Counted from the stretch's first letter, positions 35,246 through 48,126 are shown. The stretch is DNA of 64,000 nt from Rhodamnia argentea (GCF_020921035.1 NC_063154.1:26731948-26795947); one strand, 5' to 3'. A program made the numbers and translations. Notes: generated from the sequence alone by a model not told the origin.

Positions 35246-35580
35246 GGGATAATGACACAAATCATTGCTGAACTTCCATCCAATATGCAACGTGGTCTTG
35301 AAACTTTTAGTTTGTTCAATGCGGTCTCTAAACTTTTGATTTAATTTCAATCCGATCCCTGAATTATTTGAAAATGTTCGAAATTGTCCCTGAACTAAAA
35401 TTAATAGAAAGATGATGTTGAACATTTTCATAAATTTTAGGGATTAAATTGAGTATGTACCAAAAGTTCATGTGCTGCATTAAATAATTTAAAGTTTAGG
35501 GACGGCATTTCTCGTTGTGTTAAAATTCAGGGATCACATTAAATAAATAAAAAATTCAAGGACTATTGAGTCATTTTCCC
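35246..35580. mobile_element. Inverted-repeat element, degraded
   Basis: Tips GGGATAATGACACAAATCAT and, reverse-complemented from the right, GGGAAAATGACTCAATAGTC. The interior alternates 'CCCTGAATT'/'AATTCAGGGA' and 'TAAACTTT' words pointing inward. Possible 9-bp target duplication TTTAAGGTT / TCTAAGATT (7 of 9). It lies about 190 bp upstream of the patatin gene start and may contribute to its promoter. Confidence 0.55.
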
Positions 35581-35766
35581 TCTAAGATTAAAATGGGTTT
35601 TCTTTTTTTGGTCGCGATTCTTCGGAGACACTAAAATTCGTGGGGAGTAGCCGTTATTTCGGTTGGCAGAATCAGCCACCCCATATTAAAAGACGTTCGA
35701 TATTCATTTGTTTCTTCCACAGCAAGAGCACGGCAGAGTCAAAACCTCCGCAGCCTGTCAATTTCC

Positions 35767-38700
35767 ATGGCTGCCTCCTCTCTCTCGTCCCTTTATCTCT
35801 CTCACCACCGGCCGGGGAACCCATTCCCTTCTCTGACCGCCAAGTGCATTCCCTTTATCTCTTCGCTGCTGATCAAGAGCCGCAGCAGCAGGAAAGATGC
35901 GAATGCCTTGCCGGAGGCTGGTTTCCTCAGGCACTGTCCTAGTGGATCCAGCGTCAATGGCAGCAGATGGGGAGCGAGGTATGACAGGAAGGAGAGGATT
36001 GGCGCTGTGATCAAGGACGGGATAGAGCCTGCTGTGGTGTGGGAGGAGGGGATCAAGGATGTGGAGGCAGAGCAGAAGAGGAGGGTGGTGACTAGTCCTG
36101 GGTTTAGCTTCTCGGCCGCCGGGCTCTTGTTCCCTTACCATCTTGGGGTCGCACAATTCCTTATCGAGAAGGGCTATGTCAAGGTGCAATTTTGTTTTCT
36201 AAATCTGGGTTACTCTGGTCCTTTTTTAGATTTTTCTTGGCTGATTGGAGATGCAAATGATATTGACGCGTGCTTATTGGAAGTTGAGTTAGATTTGAAG
36301 TTTGTCTGTGTCTTATGTCATGGTTGGTTCCGCGCAATTCACAAGATCACCCTCTTCGTGGGTGGTGTGCCTGTAACTAATCTGGACAATGAGGAGAGTA
36401 TACTTGCTGATCGATTGCAAGATGATCTTCTTAATGGGTTTGATGTGCCTGTAACTAACCAGGAAAATTAGGAGAGCATACTTGGAATTGGCGATGTCAG
36501 ATTGTTCGATCTGTAGCACTGTAGGTAATTTCTGACTTATTCGATCACCTCACTTTTACTTAATCTGATATGGGCATTTACATTGCTATGAGGTACATAG
36601 CAGATAACTTTTTTTCAATTCCTATCCTGCAGTTGAATTCAGTTTGTGGCCCAAATGCCATGAAGCTATTGAATGAATCTATTAATTAATAAGATAGCGT
36701 GGTAACAGATTAATTCTTCCAAAGCGCGCCCTGTTCGCGCGGCTCACATCAATCCAATACCAAGTCACGTTGGAATCGTTCATTTTCCCACTAGTCTATC
36801 AAAGTCATATGAATCTATCTGTTCTACTTATTTCTGATATGTCACTCATCGAATCCTATAGTTTCTGTTACGATTGTTTGTGTGTAGCAATGTAACATTT
36901 TCATAGTAAAAGCTTATTGTTTATGGTATACATGACAATTTCCAATTCACTGAAAACTACGCTGGTTGACGACCTTCTAAAGTCCGATTCTTGTTTGAAA
37001 CAAATCATGTGTTTGAATTTCTCATCAATAGAAGTTCACGACATATATGTGAATGACATTATACTTTTGTCATGGGCCTCCTGACTTGTATTATCTCAGG
37101 GACAAATGAGGTGCTTTAGCGAATCTTATTTCATGATTCATTTTAAAGCATCCTTTTGCGATTCATATCTTGATATGACATCTATGGTTTGTAGTTTGTA
37201 CTAGTAGAGTCAACAACTGTTGATTGTGCAGTCCTGAATTATGTGTTCTTCACCCAATTCTGCTTTAGTTACCAACAATGCCAGAGCAGTCTAAAATATT
37301 GTTAAAAGATTAGATACATCAATGAGCTAGAGTTTACTTTTTCTCTTTCTTTATTCCCATCTATTTTTTGTAACTAGCAGCTTCCCCATGCGTTGACTGG
37401 GTTTCCATGTACATGTGATGTCACTCGTCTAATTGGTGACCAGGTCTTTAATTAGATAAAAAATGTTCTGTTCTGCCTTAGGAAACCACACCATTGGCTG
37501 GTTCATCAGCTGGCGCTGTAGTATGTGCAGTGATTGCTTCTGGAGCCAGCATGGAAGAGGCTTTGATGGCTACTAAGGTACTCGCTGATGATTGTCGGAG
37601 AAGAGGAACTGTTTTTCGGCTTGGGGTATGGACTGTCCTTTTCACATGATACTTCTTTTATTTTATTTATTTTTATCTTCGTATCATCTTTCCCTTTACT
37701 CCATACAGCGATAATCTAAATCAATTACTGATGCAGATCAATTTAAGGTTCTTATGAACGAGCCATAATATGGGGTTTCAGCTAGTTTTTTGCTGGTTTA
37801 TCTGTGATCAGGACCATGTTTTGATTATAATTAAAATTGCAGCCACTGAGAACATTGTTTTTCTCTTACCTTGTTAAATGAGGAGTCAAAAAGTTTGTGC
37901 AGACTTAAGAAATACTGTGTTTATCATTATCTACTGTTTCTGCAGGATTCTATTTTGTCGTCCAAGACATTTCAATAATATGAAATTTAAGCCTATGTTG
38001 GCAAATAACATAGCATTTCTTATGTTCCTTGTGCATAGGCTGTTCTTCGTGATGTGCTTGATAAGTTCCTTCCCGAAGATTCTCATACCAGGTCCAATGG
38101 AAGGGTTCGCAGTAAGTGAGAATTCCATCTTTCTTCCTCTGTTCTCTCTCTCTCTGCCTACTGTCCTGTATGCTCTACCTAGCACATTTATGTTGTTGTG
38201 TAAATGACCATTGATTTTCTGACAGTGTGATCTTGAGTTTGTGTTGACTTATTGAAAAATACTAGTGACTCACTCGGGGAGCAAAATATGAACGCTAATG
38301 GCTGATAGAGTAGTGGACAAAGAAATTAGGGTATTAGTATCACTTTGATTGACAAATGACCCTGCAGGAGCCTATCCCAAACTCTTCCAACTCTTAATGA
38401 TCCTTAAAAGTCCAATACCTAATCTTACTATGTATGTTTTTCTCTCTAAGATCTTGAAATTATGGAACTGTGGTGTCCATTGATATAGAAAATTTGAAGT
38501 TAGAAAGTTGCAGCTGCCTAGGACTTTAAAGGGATGTGATGGGACTTTAAGCTGTTTGGCTTGTAGTACTTGGCGTTTTGGCTCGTCCCCTGCCATCTTA
38601 TTTGTTTCAAACTTCTAAAAGCAGGAGGATGTCTTGTTTTCTAACTCCTCTTTCCTTCCAACCAAAAAGTCCCCTTGTCTTGTCCATCATACTTCACTTG

Positions 38701-40662
38701 CAGGGGCACTAAAATTCTATTTATCACCAGCAATTCATGAAAGTGGTTTCAGATTCCTTTTCTTCATAGGAAAAGTCTTGAACTGAAGCATATTGTGAAA
38801 AGCGAGTGAAGTGGTATCCGTGGCTCGAAGAAGGGTAGGATGTTGCAGCAGTTATTCCCTTATCTGGTAGCTGAGACTGAACTATATGTAGATGTTCGTT
38901 TTGGACTCTTAGGGTTTTTAGGACTAGATTGGAAAGACTCTTGTGAATTTGGAGTGTTCTCTACTAGATGCAATTAGAGGAACTTGACTAGTTGCCTATG
39001 TTTGCGATATAGTTCATGAAAGTCACCACTTAAAATGAATTTCCTATTGAGTTATTAATTTTTCCCCAAAGAATCATTTTTGCAGCATCTTCTTTTGATT
39101 TTGGTGCTGCAGTTGCTGTTACCCAGATCCTTCGGAGGCCTAGGGGTTTACTGGTGGATCAGTTTGACTCCAAAGAAGATCTCATCAATGCAGTATTAGC
39201 TTCTTCCTTCATCCCGGGGTGAACAGTTGCTAAATTACCTTTATTCGTAGTAAATTGCCTTTCCCTATGCAGCTCATAGAGAAATATAATCTGTTGCAGA
39301 TATACCGCGCCACTACCAGCCACATTATTTCGTAACCGACTTTGCATTGATGGGGCTGCGACGATGTTCATGCCACCTACATCTGCTGCTCAAACCGTAT
39401 GTGCTTGAGATATTATATTTCTTTAGCACATTAAAGAGTGAGAGCTGATATGTCTTGAAAAATCATGTAAACTTTTTCCCTGTTTACCTGGCATCCAAAG
39501 AAGCCGCATGTTTCTACATCATAGCATCTAAATAGGAAACATGTTCAGGTGAAAGAGACCTATTGGAAGAAGGGTGGACTAATTACTTGGTGAGAAGCAT
39601 TAAGGTTGATTCCAATAGCTGTCAGTTTGGGGGAAGAAAATGCCATGATTGGTTTTGGCAACCCGGAACTTCATGTCGTGCTTGCGTTGAGTTTTTCACT
39701 TAACCTCACTCAGTGAGGACTCTCCGTTTTAGGCCATTGACATGTTTATCCTTAACAGATGTACAAAATGGTCATTGTTTGGTAGTAGGAGAAGAGAATT
39801 TAATAGTAGCAATACTGCTTCTTGAGATTCTCTTTGCATATAGCTCTTTAGCATACAATTTATTGAGTGGCTTCAGTAGTTCTTTAATTTTTCTCATCCT
39901 TTTTTTAATCTTTTGAATGGCTTGTTTTACCCAGTTCTATATAGTACTCTATTTTTTGCTTATCTACCTTGGCCTATTTCCGGGGTTGTTGACCGGTAAG
40001 TGTGGTTGACAAGAACTCTCATGCATTCTGCATGCCTGTTCGGTAGATATATCTTGTTATTTTCTTGAACTGGGTGACCGGTAAAGTATCATTAGGCACG
40101 GATCATTGTGTTTTTGGCCATAGTTCTAGTAGTGCAAATTGCATTTGCCGGTATTGGAAAGTGGCAAAGTAAAATATTCTTAGGATTTCTTTAGTACTTC
40201 AGGAGAGCACATTTGCCTGTATTGATATGATGGTTATTTCTGTTGGCTGAGACGTTCTGTGATTTTCCAAGCTAGACCATTCAAATTGGTCATAAAGCTA
40301 CTCACGAGTGAGTCATTCTCGTCCCCGTTTTTTACGCCTACAGGTCCGTGTGTGTGCCTTTCCAGCCACCCAACTCAAGTTGCAAGGGATCGGGATCAGC
40401 CCAGATTGCAATCCAGGAAATAGGGGGAGCGCCAGAGAGGTAATCTCAGTTCCCGCAGTAAGTTTTGATTTATCCATGGCGAAGATAACTGACAATAGGA
40501 TATTATCAGGTTTTCAGCTGGGCGCTCAAACCTGCAGAGGATGATATCCTTGACAGGCTGTTTGAGCTCGGTTACCTTGATGCTGCAGTCTGGGGTGAGG
40601 AGAACCCAGTCGTAGAAGCAGTTGAAGTTGATCTTCCTTCTGTTAAAAATGGTTCTGAGTAG
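35767..40662 (+). CDS. Patatin-like acyl hydrolase
   Basis: Lipid acyl hydrolase of the patatin family, similar in layout to the plant plastid-type patatin I recall as At1g33270. Seven exons: 35767-36183, 37482-37625, 38039-38111, 39113-39218, 39300-39396, 40344-40439 and 40510-40662. All joins keep frame; 361 residues. Residues 1 to about 50 are Ser/Arg-rich and could be a plastid transit peptide. The patatin domain starts at SPGFSFSAAGLLFPYHLGVA; the GxSxG nucleophile elbow is GSSAG (Ser148) and the catalytic aspartate is in IDGAA (Asp264; the usual motif is DGG or DGA). The C-terminus (DILDRLFELGYLDAAVWGEE) is helical and acidic. No frame damage. A broken tandem copy follows 2.3 kb downstream. 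Substrate cannot be told from sequence. Confidence 0.9.
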
Positions 40663-41523
40663 CACGGCTGATCGGTAAAGTGCTTGGACTAAGATCCTGA
40701 CTGAAGACGCTAAGAAACGCGCATCCGGTTGCGTCATGCCCGACTGAAGGACAAGATCAATCTTCTTTATTGTCGAGTAATACCAGATGGCAGATGCCCA
40801 TTGAGAGGATAAAGCCACATAGCACATCAGGTTTGCACAGTGGTGGTAAGATTGACATATCCAGATAATGCGTAGAAGCTAGTTAAAGGGATAATAAGAG
40901 CACAAACGAATATGAGACAATGTAGGTTTGTTTTTACAGAGGAAGCTCAATTTTTCGAGTCGGAATTTAAACTGTCCTCTGCATTTTTTTTTAATCTGCC
41001 TTCCATCTTCATTTTCTTTTCTAATGTGTAGCCACATTGATCTATCATCTGCAAGAGAAGGTTGAGCTCTTTTCTAGCCCTAGTAATGGAATTCGAGCAT
41101 TGCAGCCAGCATTCGACTAGTAAATGAACGATATGGCACTTCATCCACATGCGTAATCACTCCACTAGTCCGGTCCCATATCAAAGTAATCTTTCTGATC
41201 GATGGCCTTAATCTTAATTAGGTCTCAGGTGAATAATGTCTGGGTAAATTTGATGATTCCAAATTATTCTAATCATTATTATGACATTACTTGAGACCAA
41301 CCAATGTGTTGGGCTCTATACTTTAAACGTGATTGCAGACAAGATGAAATTGCAAGAAAAAGATAAAACCGAGAGTTTCTTAAAATCTTTCTCCCGTGTA
41401 CAGGCAATTCTCAATTGCAGTGCAATGATGTTCCTCATCATTTAAAAGTATTCTAGACATCAAAACACAGTTACTCCTTCTCAAGATCTAATGGCAGTTC
41501 ATTCTAGTATGTGGTTCATACCA

Positions 41524-41555
41524 CCCCCCCCCCCCCCTCCCCCCCCCCCCCCCCC
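41524..41555. repeat. C14-T-C17 homopolymer tract
   Basis: Fourteen C, one T, then seventeen C, between the two patatin copies. Such a run can form i-motif on this strand and G-quadruplex on the other. It is also a place where sequencing and assembly often fail, so its length is uncertain. Confidence 0.85.
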
Positions 41556-41589
41556 TCTTTTGTTTACCACCCTGCATCTACTGTCTGTC

Positions 41590-41935
41590 CCAGTCCGTGC
41601 CACGCACTCTGCCTCGGTTGAACAAGTGGCTAGTCAACATTGACCACTCCCTGATCCCGACGACAAAGTTAGATAAAGTGCACCGCCAGCTCTAGATGAG
41701 TACACCAACCGGGTCAATGTCGTCTCCTTTGACCCGGATTCGCTCTCCATCAAGACCCACCCGCACACCAAACTCATGTTCCCCCTCCTCTCCAGCAACC
41801 CCTCGAAATCTGACCTCCTGGCTGGCAACTACCAGCCTGATTCTCCACTGGTCATACTGGTTTGGAACAAGCCGGACTAGCGGTACATGGCCACCTATTT
41901 TGATGGACAGCAACAAAGTTGTGTGATTGATGTTT
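41590..41935 (+). pseudogene. Unidentified gene remnant
   Basis: Codon-like, GC-richer sequence. One frame gives LNKWLVNIDHSLIPTTKLDK and, after a frame change near 41695, another gives RVNVVSFDPDSLSIKTHPHT, continuing KLMFPLLSSNPSKSDLLAGN and stopping at 41878. The coherence of the two pieces suggests a real former exon broken by a stop and a shift. I do not recognise the family. It sits between the patatin copies and next to a P450 fragment. Confidence 0.4.
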
Positions 41936-42261
41936 TGACAGCGATTGGCATTTTTCTCATTGGTAGTTGGTGTAACTGCAATGTGAATGCTTAAGGTAGA
42001 GAAACCTAAGTTCCATTATCAAAGTTAGACTGGATGATGGTCATGTTGGAAGTCTGTATGGGAAAAGAAATATGCAGGATCAAGTTTCAAGCCTTCTCTT
42101 TCATATGCATGATAAGTGCCAAGTGATGTTGCATATGGATGTGCAACCAGACCGGGTTTACTGAAAAATCGGACCTGACCACCCGAAAAACAGGTTCGAG
42201 AACCGGTTCTTGTTCAAACAAGTCTGTGTACAGGTTCTAATTTTTGGAACTGATCCGATTC

Positions 42262-42410
42262 CTTAGAGATCTCTTACTTTCGGGGCTCCCAAATACTGAG
42301 CGCGAGAAATGGGAGAGACATAGAAAGATCATTAAGCCCGCTTTCCATTATGAAAAAAAGTTGAAGATATTACCGCTTGATGCTATTAGTTTCCTGACAA
42401 AAATTATTGA
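42262..42410 (+). pseudogene. CYP72A fragment (exon 2 end and intron 2)
   Basis: Reads EKWERHRKIIKPAFHYEKKL, matching the intact gene's DKWAKHRKIINPAFHYEKLK. The match continues into what is intron 2 of the intact gene ('AGTTTCCTGAC'). So this is a genomic DNA fragment, not a retrocopy. An extra Lys codon (KK) is present. It is surrounded by sequence rich in 'GGTTC' and 'GAACC' words like hAT-type MITEs, so it may have been carried or captured by such an element. Confidence 0.7.
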
Positions 42411-42555
42411 ACTAATTCTGCTGATTTCGATCCGACTCCCAAGTGGATCGAGGAACAGGAGAGCCGACTCCAGTCCCACAAGCTGGGAATCAGCTTACCT
42501 TGATTCGATTACCCCTAATTCTTGTTCCTAGTCTCACTTTGCACAATTTTAGGAT

Positions 42556-45500
42556 ATGTCAGAGGTTTAAGGTAATTCCAACAATTTCCCAACTAATAGA
42601 AATTTAAACACCAATATTTAATTACATTCATGACCAGAAATTTTGGCTTATGTTTTTCACTTCACAAAATAGTCCAAGCCTAATGTGTAGATGCTGAGGA
42701 ATTTGGGATTTGTTCATTTCTTTATTTCCAGTTCTCCCTCAATTCTCAAAAGCTATTTGTCGGGAAGTGGCCGTTATTTCAGTTGGCAGAATCAGCCACC
42801 GTCTCTCTCTCCTCCCGACAAAACCCAGCACGAATCCCACGCCAACATTCACTTCAGAAACTATTTCCTCTGCAACAAGAACACACGGTGTGGAGACAAA
42901 CCTCTGCAACCTTTTCATTCCCATGGCTCCCTCCTCTCCCTCTTCCCTCTATCTCTCTCACCACCAAGCCAACCCATTCCCTACTCTGACCCCCAAACCC
43001 ACCTTGGCTCGCTTCCCTCTTAGTCCCCTTAGTCCCCAAACCCTTGCCTTCTCTTCTAGACCCTCTACTCAGAACCAGAACCAAAACCATAACCAGACCC
43101 AGAAGCTCGATTCTTCTCAGCTGGAGGAGAAATCATTTGCCATCGCCACTGGTGAGCTCTTCCTTGGCATTGCTTCGCTGCTGATCACGAGCCGCAACAG
43201 CACGAATGGCGCGAATGCCTTGTCGGAGACTGGTTTCCTCAGGGACAAGATAGAGCCTGTTGTCATGTGGGAGCAGAAGGTTAAGGATGTGGAGGCAGAG
43301 CAGACGAGGAGAGTGGTGGTGACTGGTCCCGGATTCAGCTTCTCAGCCGCCGGGCTCTTGTTGCCTTACCATCTTGGGGTCGCGCAATTCCTCATCGAGA
43401 AGGGCTATAACAAGGTTCAATTTTGTTTTCTCTGGAATACTTTGGTCCTTTGGTAGATATTCCTTGGCTCATTTTAGATGAAATGATCTTGAAGCGTGGC
43501 TATTGGAAAGTTGGGTTAGGCCTGAAGTTTATTGTGGCTTATGTCTTGGTTAGTTCGGCCAAATTCATGAGATGACCCTAATCAGGACAATGAGGAGAGT
43601 ATACTTGCTGATCGTTCGCAAGATGATCCTCTTAATGGGTTTGATGTGCCTGTAACTAATCAGGACAATGAGGAGAGTGCATACTTGGGATTGGCGATGT
43701 CAGATGGTTCAATCTGTAGGCAAACCTTCCATTGCTGATAAAGTTCAATTCTTGTTTGTGAACGGCATTATTCTTTTTTCAGGGGCCTCCTAACTACTTA
43801 ATAAAGAAAAAAGGCTTTGTTAATATAATCTCATGGAAGTACGAGGTACTTTAGCGAATCTTATTTCGCGATTCATTTTAGATCATCCTTTTGCAATTCG
43901 TATCGTGAGATGATACCCATGGTTTGTACTAATATAGTCAACAGCCAGTTACCGTTCAGACCTTTATCATGATGTTCTTCACTATACTCTGCTTTAATTA
44001 AGGAGAATGCATGAGTAGTTTGCTAATATTTAGGGTTATTAAGAAATTAGATTCAAATAATCAGCTAAAGTTAACTTTTTGTCTTGCTTTATTCCCATAT
44101 ATTGTTTGTAACTAGTAGCTTCCCTATGCGTTGCATGGGTTTCCATGTACATGTGATGTTACTTGTCTACTTAGTGACCTAGTCTTTAATTAGGTTAAAG
44201 ATGTTCTGTTCCGTCTTAGGAAACCCCACCATTGGCTGGTTCATCAGCTGGCGCCATAGTATGTGTAGCGATTGCTTCTGGAGCCAGCATGCAAGAGGCT
44301 TTGATGGCTGCCAAGGTACTCGCTGATGATTGTCGGAGAAGAGGAACTGCTTTTCGGCTTGGGGTATGCACTGTACTTTTCACATGATACTTCTTTTAGT
44401 TTATTTATCTTCGTATCATCTTTCCCACGAGTTGTAGGCATAACTTTTACTTGGTGCATCAGGCATCGATAATCTAAATCAATTACTGATGCAGATCAAT
44501 GTAAGGTTCTTATGAACGAGCCATAATATGAGGTTTCCGCTAGTTTTTTGCTGGTTTATATGTGATGAGGACCATGTTTTGATTAGAATCAAAGTCGCAG
44601 CCACTGAGAACATGTTTTTTTTTTTTTTTGGGTTAAATGAGGAGCCCAAAAGTTTGTGCAGACTAAGAAGTACTGTGTTCGCCATTATCCACTGTTTTTG
44701 CAGGATTTTATTTTGTCATCCAAGGCAGCCCTGCCAAACATGGCATTGATTTCCATTAATATGAAGTTTTGGCCTACGTATGCCATAAATTTAGCTTTTC
44801 TTATGTTCCTCGTGCATAGGCTGTTCTTCTTGATGTGCTTGATAAGTTCCTTCCCGAAGATTCTCATACCAGGTCCAATGGAAGGGTCCGCAGTAAGTGG
44901 GAATTCCATCTTTCATCCTCCGTTCTTTCTCTCTTCCGCCTGCTGTCCTGTATGCTCTACTAGCACGTTTATACTGTTGTGTAAATGACCATTGATCTTC
45001 TGACAATGTGATCTTGAGTTTGTGTTAACTTATTGAACAATACTAGTATTAGTGACTCACTCAAGGGAGCAAAATATGAATGCTTGTGCCTGATAATGTA
45101 GTGGACAAAGAAAAGAGGGCATCAGTATCACTTTAACTGGCAAATGACCATGCAGAGCCTATCCCAACCTCTTCCAACTCTTAACGATCCTGAGTGAAGT
45201 GGTATCCGTGGCTGGAAGGTGGGTTGGATGTTGCAGCAGTTATGCCTTTATCTGGTTGCTAAGACTTTACTATAGACGGAAGTTTGTATTCGACTCTTAG
45301 GGGTTACAGGACTAGATGGGAAACTCTTTGTGAACTTTGATGTACTCTTCTATAAGCAATTGGAGGAACTTGACTAGAGGCCTATGTTTGCGATAGTTCA
45401 TGAAAGTCACCACTTGAAATGAATTTCACATTGAGTTACTAATTTTTTCCTTATTTATTTTTCCTCAAGTGTTATTCACAGCATCTTCTTAAGATTTCGA

Positions 45501-46020
45501 TGTTGCAGTCGCTGTTGCCGAGACCTTTGGGGGGGCCTAGGGGTTTACTGGTGGATACAGTTTGACTCCAGAGAAGATCTTATCAATGCACCATTAGCTT
45601 CTTCCATCATCCCGCGGTGAATAGTTGCGAAATGTCTCTTCTTAGTTGTTTGCTTTTCCTAATGCAGCTTATAGAGCGATATCATCTGTTGCAGATATGT
45701 TGCGAAATGTCTCTTCCTTCATCCCGCGGAGTTCTTGCACCTCGGTGGACTAATTACTTGGTGAGAATCATTAATGTTGATTCCAATATCGGTTAGTTGG
45801 TTTTGGTATTGCATCGAGTTTTTCCCTTAACATCACTCAGTGACGACTTTCAGTTTTAGGCTGTTGACGTGTTTATCTTAAAAGATGTACAAGTTTCCGG
45901 TGTTTGGTAGTACTAAAAGGAGAATTTAATACGAGCATTGCGCCGGCATTCGACTAGTAAATGAACGATATGGCACTTCATCCAAATGCATAATCACTGC
46001 ACTAGTCGGGTCCCATTTCG
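42556..46020. repeat. Tandem duplication, copy 2 (patatin locus)
   Basis: Second copy of 34143-41170, shorter by several deletions. Among other sequences it lacks the hAT-like MITE and the region matching exons 5-7. It ends at 'CACTAGTCGGGTCCCATTTC', matching 'CACTAGTCCGGTCCCATATC' at the end of copy 1, and is followed directly by Copia sequence. Confidence 0.8.
42923..45625 (+). pseudogene. Patatin-like pseudogene, tandem copy
   Basis: Exon 1 (42923-43414), exon 2 (44220-44363) and exon 3 (44820-44892) are open, have good splice signals and keep the GSSAG nucleophile motif; exon 1 is longer than in the first copy (164 against 139 codons, extra Gln/Asn-rich SRPSTQNQNQNHNQTQK). Exon 4 (45509 to about 45620) has at least two one-base insertions compared with copy 1 (a longer G run before CCTAGG, and GGATACAG for GGATCAG) and meets a stop. 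Exons 5-7, including the catalytic Asp, are absent. It cannot make an active enzyme, though a truncated transcript is possible. Confidence 0.85.
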
Positions 46021-46029
46021 AAGTGGGAG

Positions 46030-46960
46030 CCTTTACCTGATCCTCTACCCTTATCGCAGCATTGTGGGTGCCCTCCACTACTTAAACTCTAACCCGGCCT
46101 GACATTGCATACTCAGTGAATACAGCTTGTCAATTTCTTTATGCTCCTACCACCGCACATTGGCAGGCTGTGAAACGCATCCTGCCGTATCTAGCGGATA
46201 CTCCACGTTATGGACTTATCTTCACTTGTACTTCTTTGCCGGCTCTTCATGCATTTTCTAATGTGGGTGGGCTGGTGATAGTGATGATCGTTGCTCTGTT
46301 GGTGGATATTGTGTGTTTCTCGGTGGTAATCTTATCTCTTGGTGTTCACGCAAACAACGAACTATGGCACGCTCTAATACTGAGGATGAATACAAGTGCC
46401 TTGCTGACACGACCACTAAAGTTTCCTGGATCGAGTATCTTCTTCGTGATCTCCATGCTCTACCGCCTCATCTACCCACTCTCTAGTGCGACAACCTTTC
46501 TGCCATTTATCTTACAGAGAATTCAGTTTTTCATGTCCGTATAGAACGTGTGGAGATTGATTATCACTTCATTCGTGAGCGTCTTGCTCGTGACAACCTT
46601 ATGTTCAATTTATCTCCTATGTTGGTTAGCGTGCGGACATTCTTACCAAAGGCTTATCGTCTACTCGATTTCGTCTCTAACGATCCAAGCTGACACTACA
46701 CCCTCAGCTTGTGGGGGAATGTTGATCCAGAATCAAATGTTATCTCTAGCTCGCACCAGAATCAAATCACAATCAGAACATCTGCACGATTAGCAATCTC
46801 TATTTCGCATAAGAGTCATATCACAATCAGAATATGAGCGTGATTAGCAATCCGAGATTGATTCAAGTTATCAATTATGCTGTCGATATTTGTTCCTCAT
46901 TGTAATGTGCAATTCAGATATCATGATATACAATTCTCATATCTTCTTTACTCTCTGTTT
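46030..46960 (+). mobile_element. Copia retrotransposon 3' end, degenerate
   Basis: Begins inside the reverse transcriptase/RNase H part of a Ty1/copia polyprotein: SIVGALHYL, then in another frame NTACQFLYAPTTAHWQAVKR and ILPYLADTPRYGLIFT, then RNase H-like pieces (ARSSTEDEYKCLADTTTKVS, WCDNLSAIYL-like, VEIDYHFIRERL) in shifted frames. A polypurine tract (GTGGGGGAA) at about 46710-46720 is followed by TGTTGATCC, the likely start of the 3' LTR. The LTR's far end is not certain. The 5' part is missing; the fragment abuts the patatin duplication. Confidence 0.8.
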
Positions 46961-48126
46961 TTTCTGGACTTAAGAAAAGGGGTCCCCCAGGTGTTTCTTC
47001 TTCTGGCAAGACGGCAACAGGGACGGATCTTTCTACTATTAAGGTGTCGTTCGATTAAAGTCTTAACTTACATTTCTAACTTACACAGGAATACAATGAA
47101 AAGGTTAGGGATGGACGTACCCTTAAATTGGATTTGGCTTCTCTCCTTCGGATCTTGGAAAGTGGCCATTCCTGCGGGCCGTTTAAATAGACCCGGAGTT
47201 CCTGTTCATGTTTTTATTTTTGTTTTTTTTAAGGAAGTTGTGTTGGTGGGTCGATTGCGCCTCAGTGATCCAGAAGTTCTAACAGTATAATTTCCTAAAG
47301 TCAATGATCACTCGGGTTGACTTCCTGGAAGTTGCAAGTGCCTGTTTTAACAATTCCTCGTACCACTGATCCGGCTGGCATCCTTTCTGTCAACTGATAG
47401 AAAAGGGCCTAGTGTCGACCCGCGACAAATATCAAATTTCCAAAAAAGAATAGTTGCAAAAAAGAAGAAAAAAACTCGACCTTACTTTTCATTGAATTAT
47501 TATTCTTCCCGAATGATGTCTACCAATTGCTCAAATAGATCGAACGAACAACTAGCGGCATACATCATTGCACTTCCACTTGATACTAATATATTATGAA
47601 TGAATGATACAAATTTGCAAATTGACATTCCTTGAATAATACCAATTTGCAAGCCAAGATAAGCGCAAATCACAGATGGAAAATGAGAAGCAGCAAAAGT
47701 TGCTACTCATGCATTCCACCATTCCTTAAGTAAATCACCAGATTAATGCCATCAATGAATCTGATCATTCTAGAAGTCGATACGTATTGATATTATTTGT
47801 CAGAACTCATTAGCAGCATCGGTAATGCTTAATCATGCACCACAAACAACGCAACACAGTAGAAACAACATTTAAGTAAAATTTCAGGCAGGCAAAATGT
47901 CACCAACCACAACAGGATGACGAACTCGCATCTTTCAGCAAGAACAACCAACGAGGTGCGAGAACTCCGAATCGCAACAAGTTTTGACCTTGAGGAAAAC
48001 AACAATCCATCCTTAAAATAGAAAAAAGCAGGATCAAAATCAACCAGATACCATAAAAGCAGGGGATTCACTGCAAATGATTGTGCAGAAGACGCAATCC
48101 TCGATCAAGCTCCAGTCCTCGGTTAG
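46961..48126. other. Intergenic, no identified gene
   Basis: Possibly includes the remainder of the Copia LTR at the left. Short unrelated open frames only. Confidence 0.4.

Larger units (their letters stand above)
34143..41170. repeat. Tandem duplication, copy 1 (patatin locus)
   Basis: Matches 42556-46020 in the same order and orientation. Left landmark 'CAGAGGTTTAAGGTAATT'; then 'AATTTGGGATTTGTTC'-like leader sequence, exons 1-4 of the patatin gene with introns, and the right landmark 'GCATTCGACTAGTAAATGAA' (about 41108-41127). Copy 1 keeps the whole gene; copy 2 has lost its 3' third. Confidence 0.85.
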
